This document shows positions 8,767-17,588 of a DNA stretch of 64,000 nt, one piece after another. The notes under the pieces are model-generated. The model was not told the origin of the DNA, made no database searches, and saw nothing but the letters and a program-made list of their open reading frames with translations. Every line of letters begins with the position of its first letter. Within the stretch, counting starts at the first letter, position 1. The DNA lies in contig NZ_CP112881.1 in the NCBI RefSeq assembly GCF_026409565.1, forward strand, positions 3,045,501 to 3,109,500, given 5' to 3'. The stretch is from Sneathiella aquimaris (GTDB taxonomy: Bacteria > Pseudomonadota > Alphaproteobacteria > Sneathiellales > Sneathiellaceae). Position numbers and translations under genes: made by a program.

Positions 8767-10812
8767 TCAGGCCGCTTTATTACTCGGAAAATTCAGACTA
8801 CAGGTGGTTCCGACGCCCAGTCGGCTGCTAATATCGAAAGCCCCCCCGTGGAGTTCAACCAAGGAAGCGACAAGAGGCAGGCCCAATCCTGTCCCCGGAT
8901 ACTTCCTGTTGAACGCATTTTCAATTTGTCCAAATGGCTGCATGGCAATCTCAAGCGATTTATCTTCCATACCAATCCCAGTATCCTTGACCAGGAGAAG
9001 AACATCGCCGTTGGTTGATATATTCAATACCACGTCGACAGCACCGCCATTTGGTGTGAATTTGATGGCATTGGAGAGCAGATTAAGCAGGATCTGACGG
9101 ACTGCGTTTTCATCTACCCGAACCAAACCGACTTTAACCATCTCGCTAAATGACAGGGTTACACCCGCTTCATCTGCTTGCTTTTGACAGTAATTCAAAG
9201 TGTTCTGAACCAGATCTGAAAGATGGACGTCCGTTTCCTGTAGCTCAAACTTTCCTGCTTCAACCTTTGATAAATCCAGAAGATTATTGATCAAATGAAG
9301 CAAATGAGAGCCACTGTCATGGATATGATGAACATATTCAACATACTTTTCATTTTCAAGTTTGCCGAAAACCGACTTATTGATCATTTCAGCAAAACCA
9401 ATAATGGCATTTAACGGGGTCCGCAGCTCATGACTGACACTGGCCAGGAAGTTTGTCTTACTGACACTGGCGGCTTCAGCCCGTTCTTTTGCAAGACAAA
9501 GTTGAACTTCCCATTCCTTTTGACGGGTAATATCGGTGAAGGTTAAAACGAACCCACCGTTCTCAATATAATTTCCAGAAACGCTGATCATGTTGCCACT
9601 TGCGCAGCGATGCAAATATTCAAAATCCTCTGTTACTTCCACCCAGGGGCATTTCCCCTGCATCCGATCCGCAACATCACCACGTTCGAACAGATAGTCA
9701 TAGATGACTTCAATCTTTTGACCTGTGTGGAGCAAATCCGCAGGAATATTCGTCAGGGTCAAGGCCTTCTGATTGAATTCCACAATCTCCAGATCGGCAT
9801 TTAGCAGAACTATTCCTTCGTTAATATTCTCAAAGGTAAGCCGCAGGCTATCAGAGGTTTGTACGGATTTTTCCTGAGCATATAGGGCCCTGATTGTCTC
9901 GCGCGAGTAAGCCGCCAGAATAAGGACAATATCGCGATCATCTTTTGTGAAAACCATATCCCGCTTCCCATGAAGAGAAAAGATACCGATCATTTCACCA
10001 TTCTTTTGAGCAAGAGGATAAACCAGCATATTGTCAGCCTTATACCCCTCCCAACCACTTGTCTTATAAACATTCCCGGCCTGACCTCCCGTGTGAAGAT
10101 ACGGCTCTCCTGTTCTGAAAACCTGCTCGAAAATACTTCCTTCTTCGAGCGGGACAGATAATTTCATCGGGGCATGCCCCGGATCCAAAGAATGCACCTG
10201 CTTCAAATGGTCCCCTTCGAGCAGATAAAAACTGCCGCCGGTTGCCCCTAATACAGATCCTAATTTTTCCAACAGCTTTGTACAAACCTCATGAAGAGAC
10301 CCGCATTGTGCCAACTCGCCAGCTGCCTTTACAACTTCACGAACCTTGAAATTTAACGGACTGGCTGTTTGCATCAGCGCGTTGTTGGCCGACGCCAATT
10401 TAGGCGCTGGCATTGTTAGCAGACAATCCAGACAGGATTGACCGACCTGTTCTGCCAGCCCCTCAAATTTTGAATTGAGAACAATATAATCATCAACCCC
10501 CATTTTCATGGCGCGAACAGCACGTTCAGGGGTTGCGGCATAATCAAGAAAGAAAAAACCGGCGTTAGGCGCCAGCGTGCGGAACTTCGAAAAGGTGCGA
10601 AGAGACAGATCGATGTCAGACTCGCCAACATGAAAAAACACCAAATCCATCGAACTGATCTGCGCCCGGATGTTTTGATCATCCCGAGGAGAGGTAACTG
10701 AAAAATCAATGGCTGGATCGTTCAGTTGGTCAGTCAGAACAGCCAAAGCTTCCTTCTCTTCAGACAAAAAGAGTAATGAAACACAGGCTTTGTTTATTTT
10801 TGGTAATCCCAT
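8767..10812 (-). CDS. sensor histidine kinase with pseudo-receiver, GAF and PAS domains
   Basis: A 681-residue soluble signalling kinase without transmembrane segments. Residues about 8-125 look like a receiver fold, but the phosphoacceptor position reads DLVFFHVGESD with His where Asp is expected. Next come a GAF domain (about 160-315) and a PAS domain (about 325-430). The HisKA domain carries His461 in FLASVSHELRTPLN. The ATPase domain shows the N-box LLNLLSNAIKFTP (about 573-585), G1 DTGIGM and G2 GTGLGL. The catalytic core looks intact, so it should autophosphorylate. No cognate response regulator is adjacent. A CtrA-type site lies 195 bases upstream of the start. Confidence 0.88.
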   Translation of the reverse strand: MGLPKINKACVSLLFLSEEKEALAVLTDQLNDPAIDFSVTSPRDDQNIRAQISSMDLVFFHVGESDIDLSLRTFSKFRTLAPNAGFFFLDYAATPERAVRAMKMGVDDYIVLNSKFEGLAEQVGQSCLDCLLTMPAPKLASANNALMQTASPLNFKVREVVKAAGELAQCGSLHEVCTKLLEKLGSVLGATGGSFYLLEGDHLKQVHSLDPGHAPMKLSVPLEEGSIFEQVFRTGEPYLHTGGQAGNVYKTSGWEGYKADNMLVYPLAQKNGEMIGIFSLHGKRDMVFTKDDRDIVLILAAYSRETIRALYAQEKSVQTSDSLRLTFENINEGIVLLNADLEIVEFNQKALTLTNIPADLLHTGQKIEVIYDYLFERGDVADRMQGKCPWVEVTEDFEYLHRCASGNMISVSGNYIENGGFVLTFTDITRQKEWEVQLCLAKERAEAASVSKTNFLASVSHELRTPLNAIIGFAEMINKSVFGKLENEKYVEYVHHIHDSGSHLLHLINNLLDLSKVEAGKFELQETDVHLSDLVQNTLNYCQKQADEAGVTLSFSEMVKVGLVRVDENAVRQILLNLLSNAIKFTPNGGAVDVVLNISTNGDVLLLVKDTGIGMEDKSLEIAMQPFGQIENAFNRKYPGTGLGLPLVASLVELHGGAFDISSRLGVGTTCSLNFPSNKAA

Positions 10813-11007
10813 ACTGATCTCTTTTTATTCCTGAGAACCATCTTCAACGATCTATCGGTTTTGAGCACCAATAATTTCGAATTAAGGAGCGCCAGCCTGT
10901 GCTCCCTCTACAAAGAAATTGGTTCTGCAAACGCAAAAGATAGGGTTGAACACCCGTCGATACGTTCATTTTTAGATAGAATTAAGTAGAAAAATATGAA
11001 AACAGAC

Positions 11008-11022
11008 TTAAAATATCGTTAA
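11008..11022. promoter_or_regulatory. CtrA-type binding site (TTAA-N7-TTAA)
   Basis: A perfect TTAA-AATATCG-TTAA lies in the 265-base gap between the end of the RND pump gene and the start of the sensor kinase gene, both on the - strand. It can only act on the kinase gene. Nothing else of note is seen in this gap apart from a weak GGAGC/GCTCC inverted repeat near 10885-10905 that could terminate RND transcription. Confidence 0.5.
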
Positions 11023-11077
11023 GGAGATAATTTAGCCGAAATGCATTCAACCAAATTTGTTCTCCCATCACTCTCAG

Positions 11078-14000
11078 TTATTTATTCAGAATACTATGCT
11101 TCTCTTCCAATTGCGTCAGACGTTCTGCAAGGTAACTTGACGGTTTACTGAAGCGGGCGAGTAGAAGGTAGAAAACCGGAACAACACCCAGAGACAAAAA
11201 GGTCGAAAACAGGACGCCACCCATGATGACAACGCCGATCGCTTCCCGGCTTTCCGCCCCGGCACCCACCGCCATTGCCAGCGGCACAGCCCCCAGCGCT
11301 GTTGAAATAGTGGTCATCAATATTGGACGCAGGCGGATAACAGCGGCTTCAACAATCGCCTCTTTTAACGCCTTCCCTTCGTCCCTGAGCTGGTTGGCAA
11401 ATTCCACGATCAAAATGGCATTCTTCGCCGTCAGACCAATCAGCATGATAATGCCAATTTGACTGTAAACGTTTAAAGACAGGCCATACATCAGCATAGC
11501 ACCCATCGCACCGGTAACTGCAAGCGGGACCGACGTCATAATAATAATCGGGTGAATAAAGCTTTCAAATTGTGCTGCAAGAACCAGAAAAACGACAAGA
11601 AATGCCGTTATAAAAGTAAAAAGCAACGCTTTGTTAGAATCTTTAAAGCTTCGACTAACGCCTCCGAAAGAAATACGCGCCTGATCGCTCTCTTCACGAA
11701 CAAGCGTTTCCAGATAGGTCAGCGCCTCGTCAAGTGTATAACCATCTGCCAAAGAAGCAGTTATCCGAACGGCCCGCAAGCGGTCGGAACGCTTTAGTTC
11801 TGCCGATCCTGCAGTTTCTGTCAGACCCACAAAATTCGAAAGCGGGATAAGCCTGCCAGACTGGTCTGAACGGACATAGACTTTGTCCAGATCCCCCTTC
11901 GAGCTTCGGTCTTCCTGCCGGGCGCGCATGATCACATCATACTGTTTGCCGCCCTCTTCATAAGTACTGACTGTCCGCGCACCCATGAGTGTTTCAAGTG
12001 TCCGCCCAATCGTTTGAATTGAAACGCCAAGATCGGATGCCCTGTCCCGATCAATATTCAGCCGAATTTGAGGGAGGTTTTCAGAATAGTCTTTGTCCAC
12101 ATTCAACAGTTTGGGGTTTTCCTGAGCCCGCTCTATGACCCGATCAACCCAAACATTTATTTCATCATAAGAAGGGCCACCAACGATCACATCAACGGGC
12201 GCGCCAAAGGATCGCTGTCCGAGACTCGCTGGGTTAATCGCAAAGGCCCGCACTCCCGGAATGGATAACAGCCCTGGAAAAATCGAGCTGACTATCTGCT
12301 GCTGAGACCGTCCCCGTTTTTCCCAGGTTACTAGGCGGGAAAACATAAAGGCTGTATTCACAGGACCGGGTCTCGAAAAACTGCCCACCAAGGCGAAAAC
12401 ACTCTCCGCCTCCCCATTTTCAAGAAGTGGATTGAGCAATGCTTCAATTTTTCGAACATTTCGTTCTGTATAATCAAAGCTGGCCCCTTCAACGGCTTTG
12501 ACGGGGATATAAAAAAATCCACGATCTTCCGTTGGTGCAAACTCTTTTGGCAGCTGATTATAAAACTCGTAGGACAGCGCAGAGACACCGATCGCAATGG
12601 CAATGACAATCGCAGGCGTGTTCAGGGCGAATTGCAATCCTCGCCGATAAAGGGCCTCTAGTCCGTCAAAAACAAATTCAGTAGAACGGTAAAAGAGTCC
12701 TTCCTTATTTTGACTGACAAGCAACCTCGAACACATCATTGGTGTAAGGGTGAGCGCCACAAAACTCGAGAACATGACAGCCGCAGCGACCGCTAGGCCA
12801 AACTCTCGAAACAATCGACCTGTTGTGCCTTCCAGAAAGGAAATTGGCAGGAACACAGCGACCAGAACGATCGTCGTCGCGACAACGGCAAAAGCCACCT
12901 GCCGCGACCCTCTGGCTGCGGCAAGCAAGGGAGGTTCCCCCATTTCGATACGCCGGTGGATATTTTCCAACACAACAATGGCATCATCAACCACAAGCCC
13001 GATGGCCAGCACCAATGCGAGCAAGGTCAGTACGTTCACAGAGTAATTCAGCGCTGCCAGAATAATCAGTGTTGCGATAATGGATACGGGGATCGCAACG
13101 GCCGGAATTAAGGTTGCCCGCACAGATCTCAGAAAGAAAAAAATCACCAGGACGACAAGCGCCATGGCAATACCAAGTGCGATGAAAACTTCGCGTATTG
13201 ACTGGCTGATGAAAATTGACTGATCGTAGGAAACTTTGAGTGTCACCCCTTGAGGAAGTGACGTTTGAAGGTTATCAACAACAACCTTCACATTATTTGC
13301 AACCTCAAGCACATTGGCTCCGGATTGACGAATAATACCCAGGCCGATGGAATCACGGCCATTTACGCGTAATCCTGTTCGTTCATTTTCAGCGCCAACA
13401 ACAACCCGTGCCACATCCCCCAGTCGAATAACACCCCGATCATCATTTTTAATGATCACTCTGTTGAATTCATCCGGTGTTCGTAAATCTGACTCTGTCT
13501 GAATGTTAAATTCCCGTTCCACAGATTCAATCCGACCGGATGGCAATTGCACATTCTGTGCCTTGATTGCCGTTTCCACATCCTGGACCGTCAGGCTATG
13601 AGCTGCCAGCGCTTCTGTATCCACCCAAATACGCATTGCGTACCGTCGTGCACCGCCAATCCGCACACTTGCAACACCATTGACCGTGGAAAGCGGGTCG
13701 ACAAGAGTTCGTTCTGCAAAGTCCGTCAGCTCCAAAGATGTGAGACCGGTACTCGCCATCGACAGCCACATTATCGGCCGCGCATCACTTTCTGTTTTGG
13801 AGATACGCGGCGCGTCCGCTTCATCCGGCAGTTTTGAGATCACACGTGATACCCGTGCACGCACATCATTTGTCGCACTTTCGATATCTCGGGACAGATT
13901 GAACTCTACATTGATAGAAGAAGACTCTTCCCGGCTACTGGAATTAATGCGCGCAACGCCCCCAATGCCGGCGACAGCATCTTCCAGAACCTGCGTGATC

Positions 14001-14185
14001 TGGCTTTCAATAATTTCGGCAGACGCCCCTCGGTAGGTCGTACTGATCGACACATTGGGTTTGTCAACGTCAGGGTATTCCCGCACGCTTAAGGACTGAT
14101 AGGAGAAGGCGCCAAACAAGATTAAAACCAGCGACATGACGATCGCCAGCACCGGCCGTTTAATGGCAAGATCAGAGATAATCAT
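11078..14185 (-). CDS. RND family efflux pump inner-membrane permease
   Basis: A 1035-residue proton-driven transporter of the AcrB/MexB superfamily, the usual family size. It begins MIISDLAIKRPVLAIVMSLV with the first transmembrane helix, has two large periplasmic loops and twelve predicted helices. The helix-4 proton relay is present as IGLVVDDAIVVLENIHRR with the adjacent Asp pair. The REYPDVDKPNVSISTTYRGA segment is typical of the hydrophobe/amphiphile efflux branch. It overlaps the adaptor gene by four bases (ATGA). No TolC-type outer membrane gene and no TetR-type repressor gene is adjacent, so the pump must borrow an outer-membrane channel. Substrates are unknown. Confidence 0.92.
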   Translation of the reverse strand: MIISDLAIKRPVLAIVMSLVLILFGAFSYQSLSVREYPDVDKPNVSISTTYRGASAEIIESQITQVLEDAVAGIGGVARINSSSREESSSINVEFNLSRDIESATNDVRARVSRVISKLPDEADAPRISKTESDARPIMWLSMASTGLTSLELTDFAERTLVDPLSTVNGVASVRIGGARRYAMRIWVDTEALAAHSLTVQDVETAIKAQNVQLPSGRIESVEREFNIQTESDLRTPDEFNRVIIKNDDRGVIRLGDVARVVVGAENERTGLRVNGRDSIGLGIIRQSGANVLEVANNVKVVVDNLQTSLPQGVTLKVSYDQSIFISQSIREVFIALGIAMALVVLVIFFFLRSVRATLIPAVAIPVSIIATLIILAALNYSVNVLTLLALVLAIGLVVDDAIVVLENIHRRIEMGEPPLLAAARGSRQVAFAVVATTIVLVAVFLPISFLEGTTGRLFREFGLAVAAAVMFSSFVALTLTPMMCSRLLVSQNKEGLFYRSTEFVFDGLEALYRRGLQFALNTPAIVIAIAIGVSALSYEFYNQLPKEFAPTEDRGFFYIPVKAVEGASFDYTERNVRKIEALLNPLLENGEAESVFALVGSFSRPGPVNTAFMFSRLVTWEKRGRSQQQIVSSIFPGLLSIPGVRAFAINPASLGQRSFGAPVDVIVGGPSYDEINVWVDRVIERAQENPKLLNVDKDYSENLPQIRLNIDRDRASDLGVSIQTIGRTLETLMGARTVSTYEEGGKQYDVIMRARQEDRSSKGDLDKVYVRSDQSGRLIPLSNFVGLTETAGSAELKRSDRLRAVRITASLADGYTLDEALTYLETLVREESDQARISFGGVSRSFKDSNKALLFTFITAFLVVFLVLAAQFESFIHPIIIMTSVPLAVTGAMGAMLMYGLSLNVYSQIGIIMLIGLTAKNAILIVEFANQLRDEGKALKEAIVEAAVIRLRPILMTTISTALGAVPLAMAVGAGAESREAIGVVIMGGVLFSTFLSLGVVPVFYLLLARFSKPSSYLAERLTQLEEKHSILNK

Positions 14186-15309
14186 TCTGTTGCAACCTTA
14201 CCCAATTTCTTTTTTCCGTCTTTAGCCGGGTTTCCCTCTGCCATGATCCGCACAGGTTGCCCGTCTCTCACCTTTTGAAGACCTTCTGTGATCAACACTG
14301 CATCGCCAGAAATTCCCTGCAAGGCTTGCGCCCAGCCTGGAATTCTTTCACCAATTTTGATCCTTGTCCGATGGGCAACGTCCTCTTTAACAACAAAAAC
14401 AAAATGCCCTGCGGCTGAGACCACGATTGACTGCTCTGGAACCATCACAGCATTTTTCTGCAGCCCCGTTTGAAGACGGACAGACAAAAACATGCCCGGC
14501 TTCAATAATCCGTCTTTATTGAAAAGAAGACCCCGAACCTGGACGGCCCGGGTAACCGGATCAACACGTGTAGAAATAATCTGGACCTTGCCATCAAATA
14601 ACCGATCAGCATAAGCCACGCTGATGGCCTGGAAATCCTGTCCTTCGCGAATATGGGCCAGATAACTTTCAGGTAGATTGAAGTCCAGTTTCAAACTCGA
14701 AACGTCATCAAGGGTTGTGATTACGTCACCCGGCCGAACCAGCGATCCCGCACTCACCTGACGAAAACCAAGCTTTCCTGAGAAAGGTGCTTTCACCTCA
14801 TAATCATTAAGGCGCGCCTTGTTGGCGGCAACCTTTGCTTCGGCAATTTGCAATTCGGATAACAACAAATCCACCCTGGCTTTAGGGGAATTGCCACTTT
14901 TAAAAAGTTTTAGTGTCCGCTCGTATAATTTTCGGCTGTTGATCAGCTCTGCCTGTGATTCGGCAAGCTCCGCTTTAGGCTCGGTCGCATCCAGCGTAAA
15001 AAGGACAGTTCCCTTTTCAACGAAGCTGCCCTCTTCAAATTGAAGGCTCAAGATCTTCGCCGTTACTTTCGACGTAATATCAACCGCTTCCAGCGCCTGA
15101 AGGCTGCCAACCGCTGAAATCGTTCTCTGAAGATCCCGAACCTGAACAGGTTCAGCAATAACGGAAACGGCGCGCGCCTTACGCCGGGGTGATTTTTCGC
15201 CTGCCTGTTCTGAAGCGCCGATAAAGGGCAGTTCATCTTTATAATGCCAGGCACCAAAGCCCACAGCGAGTAACAGGACCAGAATTATTATTTGATTAAT
15301 TATTTTCAT
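14182..15309 (-). CDS. RND efflux periplasmic adaptor (membrane fusion protein)
   Basis: A 375-residue membrane fusion protein that bridges the inner-membrane pump to an outer-membrane channel. It has an N-terminal hydrophobic anchor (about residues 5-22), then a biotinyl-lipoyl-like domain (AVDITSKVTAKILSLQFEEG) split by a coiled-coil hairpin (ELAESQAELINSRKLYERT). The second lipoyl half is DYEVKAPFSGKLGFRQVSAG, and a beta-barrel domain follows. It is the first gene of a two-gene operon with the permease. A 9-bp direct repeat lies upstream in the divergent gap. Confidence 0.92.
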   Translation of the reverse strand: MKIINQIIILVLLLAVGFGAWHYKDELPFIGASEQAGEKSPRRKARAVSVIAEPVQVRDLQRTISAVGSLQALEAVDITSKVTAKILSLQFEEGSFVEKGTVLFTLDATEPKAELAESQAELINSRKLYERTLKLFKSGNSPKARVDLLLSELQIAEAKVAANKARLNDYEVKAPFSGKLGFRQVSAGSLVRPGDVITTLDDVSSLKLDFNLPESYLAHIREGQDFQAISVAYADRLFDGKVQIISTRVDPVTRAVQVRGLLFNKDGLLKPGMFLSVRLQTGLQKNAVMVPEQSIVVSAAGHFVFVVKEDVAHRTRIKIGERIPGWAQALQGISGDAVLITEGLQKVRDGQPVRIMAEGNPAKDGKKKLGKVATE

Positions 15310-15353
15310 AACTTAGTTCTAACGCCGTTTCATAAGATTTCCGTCTATTTTGA

Positions 15354-15391
15354 CTGACAAAATTTGAAATCAATAGAGAAATCTGACAAAA
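15354..15391. repeat. 9-bp direct repeat CTGACAAAA, possible operator
   Basis: CTGACAAAA occurs at 15354-15362 and again at 15383-15391, 29 bases apart, which is close to three helical turns. Both copies lie in the 121-base gap between the divergent RND adaptor and deacetylase genes. The spacing suits a regulator bound to one DNA face, but no known consensus was recognised. Confidence 0.4.
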
Positions 15392-15430
15392 GTGAACGAT
15401 CATTTATGTAGCATACGTTCAGGAAGGCCC

Positions 15431-16360
15431 ATGGCGACACATCTTTTTACGCACCGTGACTGTCTCTTTCATGATGCAGGACCCGGACATCCAGAAAAAG
15501 CCGACCGGTTAAGAATGGTCTTAAACCGTCTTGAAGGAGAAGCATTTAGCGGCCTTGTTGAACACAATGCCTCAAAAGCATCTCGCAAGATACTCGAACT
15601 TGCCCATACTGATAAATATCTGGACAGCATCGACGCGAGTGTCCCCAAATCGGGTATTGTCCAACTCGACCCGGATACTTTTATGTCTCCAGGATCAAAA
15701 GACGCCGCCCTTCGCGCAGTTGGCGCCGTCTGCGATGCAGTTGATCTTGTTCTGACAGAAAAAGAAACCAACGCCTTTTGCGCGATACGGCCCCCGGGCC
15801 ATCATGCCGAACCAGACGTTGCCATGGGGTTCTGCCTTTATAGCAATGTGGCCATCGGTGCGCTGTATGCCCGCGAAAAATTTCGGCTACAGAAAATAGC
15901 AGTTGTCGATTTTGATGTTCACCACGGCAATGGTACTCAGGCGGTTTTTGAAAGCGAAGAGAACTTTCTTTATATTTCCACCCATCAGGAAGCCCCCTTT
16001 TATCCCGGCACGGGTCATGCTTCGGAGACAGGGAAGGGAAACATTTTGAATATTCCCTTGCCTTCTGGCGCAGGATCAGGTGAATTCAAAAAGGCAATGA
16101 CTGAACAGGTTTTCCCTGCCCTACAGGCTTTCAGGCCAGAGCTTATCTTCATTTCCGCAGGCTTCGATGCCCATGTTAAGGATGAGAGAGCCAATATGAA
16201 CCTGACCGAAGCAGACTATGACTGGGTTTCAAAGCATCTCGTACAAATTGCCGCACAATGCTGCGACGGTCGCCTTGTCTCGGTTCTGGAAGGGGGTTAT
16301 GACCTTGTTGCGTTGGCAGACTGTGCAGAAATCCACGTGAAAGCGTTGCTAGAGGCGTAA
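15431..16360 (+). CDS. histone deacetylase family protein (class II HDAC-like)
   Basis: A 309-residue zinc amidohydrolase of the HDAC / acetoin utilisation / acetylpolyamine amidohydrolase superfamily. Visible active-site motifs are RPPGHHAEPDVAMGFC with the tandem His, and VVDFDVHHGNGTQ with the zinc ligands Asp and His. SAGFDAHVKDERANMNLT carries the third zinc ligand (Asp), and EGGYD near the C-terminus carries the catalytic Tyr. ATG at 15431 is used because AGGAAGG precedes it; an upstream in-frame start at 15392 adds 13 residues. It is the first gene of a + strand run with xseB, ispA and dxs. The acyl substrate is unknown. Confidence 0.88.
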   Translation: MATHLFTHRDCLFHDAGPGHPEKADRLRMVLNRLEGEAFSGLVEHNASKASRKILELAHTDKYLDSIDASVPKSGIVQLDPDTFMSPGSKDAALRAVGAVCDAVDLVLTEKETNAFCAIRPPGHHAEPDVAMGFCLYSNVAIGALYAREKFRLQKIAVVDFDVHHGNGTQAVFESEENFLYISTHQEAPFYPGTGHASETGKGNILNIPLPSGAGSGEFKKAMTEQVFPALQAFRPELIFISAGFDAHVKDERANMNLTEADYDWVSKHLVQIAAQCCDGRLVSVLEGGYDLVALADCAEIHVKALLEA

Positions 16361-16392
16361 GGGAAGAGTATAAGGGCGCAAAAGGAGACAGC

Positions 16393-16644
16393 ATGGCAGA
16401 TACGGCGAGTATTCCAGACGATATTGCAGGGCTTAGCTTTGAAGCAGCCTTGAAGGAATTAGAACAAATTGTGGAAAAGCTTGATTCAGGAAATGTCGAT
16501 CTGGATCAATCGATCGAGATTTACACACGCGGGTCTTTGCTGAAACAGCATTGTGATGACAAATTACGTTCTGCACAGGAAAGAGTGGATAAAATTGTCA
16601 GCCAAAATGGCAATCTCTCAACACAGCCGGCGAATGTCGAATAG
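16393..16644 (+). CDS. xseB: exodeoxyribonuclease VII small subunit
   Basis: An 83-residue acidic helical protein, usual size for XseB, which binds several-fold to XseA to form the single-strand-specific exonuclease VII. The family signature is clear: LSFEAALKELEQIVEKLDSG, then DLDQSIEIYTRGSLLKQHCD. The ATG is preceded by AAAGGAG at good spacing. It lies 32 bases after the deacetylase gene and 39 before ispA, the arrangement common in Proteobacteria (xseB-ispA-dxs). The partner gene xseA is not in the window. Confidence 0.95.
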   Translation: MADTASIPDDIAGLSFEAALKELEQIVEKLDSGNVDLDQSIEIYTRGSLLKQHCDDKLRSAQERVDKIVSQNGNLSTQPANVE

Positions 16645-16683
16645 TCCTACATTTTTAGCATAGCCAGAACGAAGAGTAACCGT

Positions 16684-17574
16684 ATGGAAGATCGATTTGC
16701 CAAGGCGCTGCGTCAAACCGCAGCCTTGATGGACACGAAACTGGATCAACTCCTCCCCGTCAATAAAGGGTTGGAGAAAGACCTCCATGAGGCAATGCGG
16801 TACGCTGTTCTGGCGGGCGGCAAAAGATTGCGTGCGTTTCTCGTCATCCAAAGCGCAGATCTTTTTGATGTCTCCCGGGACTATTCCGTGCGGGTTGCCG
16901 CGGCCCTTGAAATTCTGCATACCTACTCTCTCATACATGACGATTTGCCGTGCATGGATGATGATGATCTGCGCCGTGGGCTTCCAACGGTGCACAAAAA
17001 ATTTGATGAAACACTCGCCGTTCTGGCCGGGGACGCCCTGCAGGCTCTAGCCTTCGAAATTCTAGCCCATCCAGAGACCCATCCATCTGGCAGTGTCCGC
17101 GCCTCTCTCGTTCACAGGCTTGCGCTCGCCTCAGGCGGCCATGGCATGGTCGGAGGGCAGACTATGGATATTTATGCGGACCCTGACGAAATATCGCTCA
17201 GCACCATTACACGTTTGCAGCAGCTAAAAACGGGAGCGCTAATACAGTATTCCTGTGAAGCAGGCGCTATCCTGGGACATGCAGCCCCGGCTCAGATCAC
17301 AGCCCTTAAAGCCTATGCACATGATCTGGGTCTGGCTTTCCAGATTGCAGATGATATTCTTGATGCAGAAGGGGAAAGCGATGAGATGGGCAAAGCCACC
17401 CGAAAAGACGCGGATGCAGGTAAAGCCACATTTGTTTCCTTGATGGGCCTTGAAAAAGCTAAAATTCACGCGAAAATGCTTGCGGATCAGGCTATCAGCC
17501 ATTTGTCCCTTTTTAATAGCAATGCTGACTTACTTCGAGACGCTGCGATTTTCACTGTTGAACGCAAAAAATAG
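16684..17574 (+). CDS. ispA: polyprenyl (farnesyl) diphosphate synthase
   Basis: A 296-residue trans-prenyltransferase that condenses isopentenyl diphosphate with allylic diphosphates to farnesyl (or geranylgeranyl) diphosphate. The first Asp-rich motif is [14 protein letters not shown] (about 86-99) and the second is FQIADDILD (about 220-228). [13 protein letters not shown] is the conserved substrate-binding stretch. The two residues between the Asps of the first motif fit the bacterial short-chain (type II FPP) synthases. Position between xseB and dxs supports the ispA assignment. Product length is not decided by sequence alone. Confidence 0.92.
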   Translation: MEDRFAKALRQTAALMDTKLDQLLPVNKGLEKDLHEAMRYAVLAGGKRLRAFLVIQSADLFDVSRDYSVRVAAALEILHTYSLIHDDLPCMDDDDLRRGLPTVHKKFDETLAVLAGDALQALAFEILAHPETHPSGSVRASLVHRLALASGGHGMVGGQTMDIYADPDEISLSTITRLQQLKTGALIQYSCEAGAILGHAAPAQITALKAYAHDLGLAFQIADDILDAEGESDEMGKATRKDADAGKATFVSLMGLEKAKIHAKMLADQAISHLSLFNSNADLLRDAAIFTVERKK

Positions 17575-17588
17575 GATCGAGTTATATC

